A DNA stretch of 64,000 nucleotides. It comes from Argopecten irradians. Its lineage: Eukaryota; Mollusca; Bivalvia; Pectinida; Pectinidae. Below are positions 57,601-64,000 of this stretch, piece by piece. Made by a program: the position numbers and the translations under genes. The DNA lies in NCBI RefSeq assembly GCF_041381155.1, contig NC_091134.1:59055467-59119466 (forward strand). Reading direction: 5' to 3'. Each line of letters opens with the position of its first letter. Position 1 is the stretch's first letter. Below the pieces are notes generated by a model, which saw only the letters and a program-made list of their open reading frames with translations, was not told where the DNA came from and searched no databases.

Positions 57601-59965
57601 CCTCGATGACCCCATTTAAACTTTCACAAACGCATTCACTTCTTCAAAATATATTCCAAAATCAGTGCCAAAACCTGCAAAGTACCTTCTCTCAAATGAT
57701 TCATTTATCAATAGATCTGGTAGAAATGCAGCTCTGAGACAGTATTTGGCTTTACCAACCGACAAGAAAAGTAGTTGGAACAAGTACGTCTCAAAAATTA
57801 ATTCCAATACACCCCCGAAGAAAGTTTGGGAAAAACAACACCATCCTCCCACCTCATTAACAAAAATAAAACCTTTTCTTCAAAATTCGAAATAGCGACG
57901 CCTTTGCCAAAAATATTGCTGAAAATTCATCCGTCAGAAATCACTCCTAAAATTTCAAAAACTTAAAAAGGGAGGAACAGAGACGTCTAAATTTTAAATC
58001 CTCCAATAGTGAAAGTTACAATAGGCCTTTCGAGCTACCAGAACTGCTCGAGTCCCTCGAGAAATCAAAGGACTCGGCAGCTGGACCAGACGAAATTCCA
58101 TATATGTTTTTTAAAAAACAATTACCAGACTCTTCACTAACATGCCTTTAAATATATCTAACCAAGTTTATTCTTCTGGCAAAATTCTCGAGTCTTGGAA
58201 AAAATCTACTATTATACCCCTTCCGAAGCCCGGAAAGGATGCTGCTGATGCCAATAACTATCGTCCTATTTCACTGACGAGCTGCATTGGTAAAACTCTT
58301 GAACGTATGATAAATACTAGATTCGTTTGGTTCCTAGAATCAAACAATAGTTCAAGTCCTCTGCAAAGCAGCTTTAGAAACCGCAGGGGAACGATAGAGC
58401 ACCTAGTGAGGCTAGAATTATTAAAACGAGAAGCCTTTGCAAAGGAAAAACATCTTGTGGTCTTATTCTTTGACCTTGAAAAGACATACGACATAACTTA
58501 GAAATATGTATTTATGTATTCATCTATATGATATCGGTATACGTGGTAATCTGCCAAAGTTTATTTCAAATTTTATACCTGATATCAATTTATCTCTGCA
58601 TGAGAGGGCAAAGTCCAGTGCATTACCCGGAGAACACAAATCCTCCTTCCGGAAGTGCATTAGGGTTTTCCCTGATCATGTTCAGACATACACTGACGGC
58701 TCAAAAGATGGTGATAAAGTTGCAGCAGCATACTGTACATCTAATCATTGTTCCTCTATCCGTCTTCCAGATATTGCCTCCATTTTCTCTGCGGAAGCAT
58801 TTGCTATCGGTCTGGCTATTGACCACAAATACACCGCATTGAAAAGGCAAATCATCTGATCCGACTCTCATTTGGTTCTTCAGGCTTTGAAATCAAGAAA
58901 CTCTAGAAACACTCCAATCCAAAATCTTTTCATCTGAACATTTCGATTGTCTTCTCTAAAACTCAAATTACTTATCGCTGGCTTCCCAGTCATGTGGGTA
59001 TAAAGGGGAATGAAAAGGCTGCTAAGACAGCTAAGATTTCTATAATACACTGACATCAAACCCTTTAATTAAGTCAGCCATCAAACACCATTGGCAACAA
59101 AGGTGGTCTACCGAAACAAACAAGAAACTGTTTAAGGTAGAGGGTCCCTTTTTAGAGTTTGTTTTTCTAGTTAGAATTAAAAGTTAAAAAACTAAAATAA
59201 AACATACATTTTATATACCAAAATGTTGCAGTATTTACCAACTAATTACTTGTTTCAAATGAAGTCAACACATACTCCACTGTGTTTAATATATTCTTTA
59301 TAAATAATACTATGCATATGCAAAATATTTAGCTTCAACTCCTCTATGTTTTGAATTATTTGGGTTTCTTTTTTGTAATGTATGGGGAACCAAGAAATGA
59401 CCTTAAACCTTAAAATACAACCTTTACTTAATCCTAAACTGTCCAGTCGTAGAGACAGCAGAGAGGAAGTTGTTCTCTCTCGGCTCCGAACTGGACACAC
59501 ATATTTCACATTCATATCTTTTGAGATTGGAGGATCCTGCTCCATGCCATGCATGTGATTCTCCTCTCACAGTGGAGGATGTTTTAGTGCTCTGTATTAA
59601 TTTTAAACACATAAGAGATAAGTTTTATATGTCGTGAAACATAATCGTATTTTCAATTATCTCAAGGAAATCGGCATTTTTTAAACAAAATATGAACGTT
59701 TTCCCATCTTATCATCGTATCAACTCAACATTTTATCGTTTCTTCAATATTGTGCATGAGGTTTCTCACGTGTTTTAACCAAAACTATTTTATCCTTTAT
59801 AATCTTTTTTATGGAATTAACATTTACAATCTGTTTTTTAGTTCTCATTTGCCTTTCTCTTATCCTGATCTTTTAGATACAAGCATTACTTATCTTCCGT
59901 CTTTAGTTTAACCCTAAAGACCTTAGTTGTCGATGGGCCGTAAATCAGAAACAAACAAACAAACA
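57600..59965 (+). mobile_element. I/Nimb-type LINE with RNase H domain, damaged
   Basis: Blocks in order on the + strand: the spacer after the endonuclease (RNAALRQYLALPTDKKSSWN, YVSKINSNTPPKKVW; 57700-57830); RT fingers/palm (STIIPLPKPGKDAADANNYR, PISLTSCIGKTLERMI, then VVLFFDLEKTYD; 58200-58490); RNase H (TYTDGSKDGDKVAAAYC and IFSAEAFAIGLAID; 58685-58830); and a C-terminal REEVVLSRLRTGHTYF block (59460-59500) with a Cys-rich end. The RT part with the YADD motif is missing between ~58500 and ~58660, and frames shift several times. The 3' end is GATGGGCCGTAAATCAGAAA then (CAAA)n at 59932-59967. The 5' half is absent. Confidence 0.85.
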
Positions 59966-60609
59966 ACCGGTACTCATAAGACAGATAGTTTTTGTGTATT
60001 TTATGAAGTATTTAAACTTTCAGCCAGGACCTACATATCTTATCTATTTTGATTTAATATCGTTTTGTATTTGCATTACAAATACAATGTAATAAGTTGA
60101 TATGAGGACATGGAAATAACAATTCCATAGACATCATATTTATATGGAAATTATTTTTTCTCGATTTGATCAATGCACAGTAATACCAAACCAATCAATA
60201 GACAAATGATTAGCTATGATTTTACAAATTCTATTAGGGATTCTAGTACCCATGTAGATATAAAACGTAATTTAATTAAAAGGATCGGAAATGACATCTC
60301 ACATCAGTAAATACTAAGTATGCTCATGACTGTTATTCATATTTATAGTAAATAACACCCAATCAATATTTAATATTTGGCAACATTGCTGAACGGTGGA
60401 CAATTTGAAATTCAGTGTTATATGAACTCAACTAAATTCGAACTCCTGTAATTTGTGTACCCTTTTCTCTATAACAGTATGTACAATCTTCATTTGATTG
60501 CAAACTACTGTTGGTTGAGTCTTGCAGTTCTTGTTTAGTTTTTAAAACATTTGTAACTGGTACTCCGTATACGAGAAAAGGAAAAGAAAGGGTATTGATA
60601 ACATATTCG
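59966..60609. other. No gene seen
   Basis: AT-rich intergenic sequence between a LINE and a MITE. Nothing recognised. Confidence 0.45.
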
Positions 60610-60972
60610 TTAAAGATGCTCCACCGCTGACAAATGGTATTTTTTCACTATTAAAAACAGGAACAGACGATTAAATATTTTTCTTCAGTTACAAAAGTTA
60701 CTTACTTTACACCATTACCACCATTGAAAAGTTTGAGCTTCTAATTTTACTTCAAGTTAAAGATATGAAAAATAATTAATTGCATCCCGAAAAAATTCCG
60801 TGTCACTATATCCTATATGGAAGAAAGTACTGATTGCGCATGCATCAAAGGCGAAATGAAGCATTTTATATTATTTTTGTGTTAATTAGACATATATATA
60901 CATGATCAAACACCAATCATTGTTCAACTAATGAATATCATTAATGCCTTGTCGGCGGTGGAGCATCTTTAA
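60610..60972. mobile_element. MITE family A, copy 3, upstream of the 61-kb gene
   Basis: Ends TTAAAGATGCTCCACCGCTG and CGGCGGTGGAGCATCTTTAA are near-perfect complements bounded by TTAA on both sides, a piggyBac-type target. It is the best preserved of three copies (others 28665-28968 and 38172-38577). It ends about 100 bp before the start codon of the next gene. Confidence 0.9.
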
Positions 60973-61073
60973 ATAATACTCATTGTAACTATATAAATAT
61001 ATTTGTGATTGTATTGTTTTTCTTTTATATATATAGACATTTATACGTGTAGTTTTCCTTAACTGTGTGCTAA

Positions 61074-64000
61074 ATGAAACTCATATTATTCATTTTCCTG
61101 TACTTTCAGATTTTCAACATCAATGCTAATGCCTACACATTGGAAGAAGTTTACAACGTGTTAGCAGAAATGGCGCTAGGTTCATTAAATGATGTTCAGC
61201 ATATGGCGTTTATCGCAGAATACATTTTAGTGTTTGTAGTGAATTTTACGGGTTATGGATTAATACTGATATACTTATTCATAAACGGATGCAAGGAAAA
61301 GAAGGGCGATGCTGGTAAACCTTTAATTTGTGTTAACAACGTACAGAAATCGGATGTCTGCACGGGTTCAAAACCTGTGACTTCCACCCCAAAACCGACA
61401 ATTCACACTGCTAACATCTGCAATCTAAGTGCCATGACACGTAAAAACCTATTTCATGAATACTTTCATAATAGTGACGTGTTTGAACAGTTTCATGACG
61501 ATATGGTCAACTACACGAAATGTGGAGAACGTCTCTGTGAGAAAGTATTACTTAACCTCATAGACATTGGTAATATACTTCCTATCGGCCATCTTTCACA
61601 TCATGTCTGTCCGATATATCCCGACACGTCAGAAGGAACCTTGGAAAAGACGACCGGTAAACAGGATAAGTCATCGCAATCAGCAGATGAAGAGAAGTCC
61701 TATGTCCCAGCCGAGGATACACAGACAGGAGAACATGATCATAAGGGAGGTGAAAACACGGATCACAGACAAAGTATGGATACCGGTCAGTCCAGAGATC
61801 TCGACAACGCGACAAATGGGACCTACAGACAAAGTTTAGATACCGGTCAGTCCAGAGATGTAGACCAGAACACCCATGAGACAAGGTTGGATGAAAAACG
61901 AAAAACTGGCAGTACTTCTGCAAGTGCCGAAAAATCTTCCATCGCTTTGGATGCTGGGGAACACTGTGTAGATGTGGACATGCCGGTGGTACGAACTGGA
62001 ATACATAACATGACGAAGTAAGCTATGACCTCACCTAGGATAATTTCTACCACTTGTGGAACATTAAGAATTACGTATGTACCAAGTTTTCGAAACATAA
62101 GCTTAAATTGATAAGGTGTTATATAAATCATTCATTCTTTGTTCATGTAAAAATAAATTGGATTTAAAACATTTAAACCATTATTTATCAGATGGTTAAT
62201 GTAGCTATTGAAAATACTAGTCTTACAGATGTGAGAGTTAAATGGGTAAGGATAACAGGTATTTGAGACAATAACTTACGCATTACGTAAACTGTATACT
62301 ATAAGGTTAAAGATAAGATATGCAGATGCAACAGTTTATACTCAAATCGAAGCGACGTACTATTTGAAAGGATTTAGGAAAGGTGGAGTAGCAAAATCTG
62401 TCCACTCTCCGATTTTTTTCTTCAAATTTCTTTTTTAATATCAGAAATCAAATAATTATTGGAAAGAAATAAATTTTCGTCGTCAATTTAAAATCGTAAG
62501 ATACCAATTAATGTTATCAATCCCCCTTATGTAGATAAAAACTATTTTAAATTAAATTAAAAATCATTAAAGAGGGAAACAGGGTTACGTTTGATTTGAA
62601 AATAAAACTTGTTTAATCTAAAAAGAATAGCAGCACCACAAAGGCTACAAATTTAACTTTGACCAATCTGGAGGCATTTATTTCGTTACAATGGTAACAG
62701 AGTATTTAAAACTGTTACTAAAATGTATCTCATTCGGCATACCCCATAGCCCATATGTGCCAATTTTCACTTGAGGTCTCCATTTTGTTCCCATAGCAGC
62801 CAGCCTTTTTGAAAGTGATACCATGTTATTCAGCATACTTCATAACCCCTACATACCAATTTTCACTTAAATCTGACAATATGTAAATTTAAATTAATCA
62901 GAGGCCTCCATTTTGTTTCCATGGCATCCAATCTCTCTCAAAGTGATACCATGTTATTCAGCATACCTCATAACCTCTAAATACCAATTTTCACTTAATC
63001 ATGACATCATTTAAATTTCAGCTAATCAGAGGCCTCTGTTTTGTTACTATGGCAACATTTTTCAAAGGTGTTACCATGATATTTAGCATGTACAATTATT
63101 ACTGTACAAAAATTTTCGCTTACGTAGGACTAAGGAATCATAAACTGGAAATGTATAGCTAGTTATACTAAGAAGTGGTCCGTTGCTACTTGCAATCTCT
63201 ATTTTCAAATCATTAAAAACTGTTTTCCCGGATTTAAATTTCGAAACTAATTTACATATAGACAGAAAATATCATGAGAGTATTTTCAGTGTGGGGTAAA
63301 ATTGTGAACAAAACCCATAATAGGGTGAAATGAGATGACAAAGTTTTCGGTTTTCCCAAAAGTGTTAAATTTTCGTAAAAATACGATTTCAAACAAAATA
63401 AAAGAAATGACATAAATATAAAGTATACAATCTACTCAAAGGATTTATGAATACAAAATTTAGAATATTCAACAATGACTAAGCTATTATGGCATGTTTG
63501 TGCAGGTAGTTTTAATGAAGATACGAAGAATTTAGGACCTTTTGGCCTTTTCAAAATCACAAAAGTAGTGTCATGTTGAAACGATAGCTATTAGTACTTT
63601 CGATATGCAAAGTTTCAAGAAAGTTGGGTTTTGGGCAGTTTCTATCGGATTTTTAACATTAGCTTGAACACCACCTTTACCAAAGCAATCATTGTCGAGG
63701 ATTATGTGGTATATTTTTAATTTTCTGAAGCTAAAATGCATTCAAATGAAATTATCATTTAATTTATTGTAGCTAAGATACCTGAGATGAATTATTATCG
63801 TTATTATTTTTTTCTTGTGTGTTTTTAGTGATGACAATAAGCCTCCAGACCCAGGCATATATGATCACAGGAAAGATGTAGATAACAACATGTCATTCTC
63901 TAGGTCGCAGTCCGATACGAATATTGAAGGAACAAAGAATAGTCAAGACTCTACTTCCATTAAAGATGCGAACCCGGAGACACAGCCTCTTCAAGGCGTT
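61074..64000 (+). CDS. Unrecognised secretory-pathway single-pass membrane protein, partial (runs off window)
   Basis: Exon 61074-62017 (944 nt) starts at ATG. The in-frame TAA at 62019 is avoided by a donor GTAAGC after ACG-AA. The next exon begins at 63829 after TTTTTAG, joins in phase (Asn) and stays open to the window end, giving 372 visible residues. Residues 1-20 are a signal peptide ending ANA. Residues ~45-70 form a strong membrane segment followed by the basic NGCKEKK, so a short extracellular N-part and a long cytosolic tail are likely. Residues ~120-180 are Cys/His-containing and probably helical (LFHEYFHNSDVFEQFHDDMV). From ~185 the tail is acidic and Ser/Thr-rich, with RQSMDTGQSRD and RQSLDTGQSRD as two copies of a ~20-aa repeat. 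No known family was recognised. The MITE copy just upstream may overlap its promoter. Confidence 0.75.
62680..63100. repeat. ~128-bp tandem repeat in the intron of the 61-kb gene
   Basis: About three and a half diverged units marked by ACCATGTTATTCAGCATAC (62819, 62947, with a variant near 63074), ATACCAATTTTCACTTAA and CAGAGGCCTCCATTTTGTT. The whole intron (62018-63828) is otherwise AT-rich with nothing coding seen. Confidence 0.8.

Noticed and set aside
61582-62131. Minus-strand frames of 94-113 codons
   Set aside because: Antisense to the signal-peptide membrane gene, whose + strand exon has a proper start and in-phase splice to the next exon.

Overview
This is a eukaryotic nuclear window: AT-rich DNA, spliced genes with GT-AG introns, and very dense repeats. 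The repeat mix suggests a bivalve or similar mollusc. It includes a tRNA-derived SINE with a core resembling known molluscan SINEs, a ~160-bp satellite-like array, I-type and CR1/Jockey-type LINEs, and many short inverted-repeat elements. The species cannot be fixed from the sequence alone.

Four host genes are supported. (1) 582-8532 (+): an organic cation/carnitine-type transporter (SLC22, MFS) in nine coding exons whose phases all join, 542 aa. (2) 10332-24413 (-): STRAP/unrip, a WD40 protein of the SMN complex, in seven coding exons, 327 aa. It is tail-to-tail with gene 1. (3) 24629-38010 (+): a CASP8AP2/FLASH homologue, with an LDLY motif, a coiled coil and a 7.4-kb terminal coding exon, about 2574 aa. 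It is head-to-head with STRAP across ~215 bp containing ETS-like, YY1/TISU-like and CCAAT-like motifs. (4) 61074 to the window end (+): an unrecognised protein with a signal peptide, one membrane segment and a repeated acidic tail, running off the window.

STRAP/unrip acts with the SMN complex that builds Sm/Lsm-class snRNPs. FLASH acts with the U7 snRNP in histone pre-mRNA 3' processing. The shared promoter therefore joins two parts of one RNA-processing pathway; this coupling is inference.

STRAP introns hold a 13-copy 32-bp minisatellite, a ~24-copy ~160-bp satellite with higher-order duplications, an LTR-element fossil, a TIR element with a 9-bp target duplication and a 468-bp MITE. FLASH intron 1 holds two hAT-type elements with perfect 8-bp duplications, one encoding a BED finger, plus several palindromic MITEs. 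From 38 to 61 kb the DNA is mostly mobile-element debris. It includes an 87-bp tandem array split by a MITE, possible Helentron remains split by a nested pair of TIR elements and a LINE, two LINEs of one family in opposite orientation, a Tc1 element carrying a 516-bp foreign insert, a SINE, and an RNase H-bearing LINE whose 3' tail resembles the SINE's. A TTAA-flanked MITE family occurs three times, each close to a gene boundary.

No CRISPR array, rRNA gene, functional tRNA gene or prokaryote-type operon is present. The least-described items are the 61-kb membrane-protein gene, the inverted repeat that frames SLC22 exon 4, and the STRAP/FLASH bidirectional promoter.
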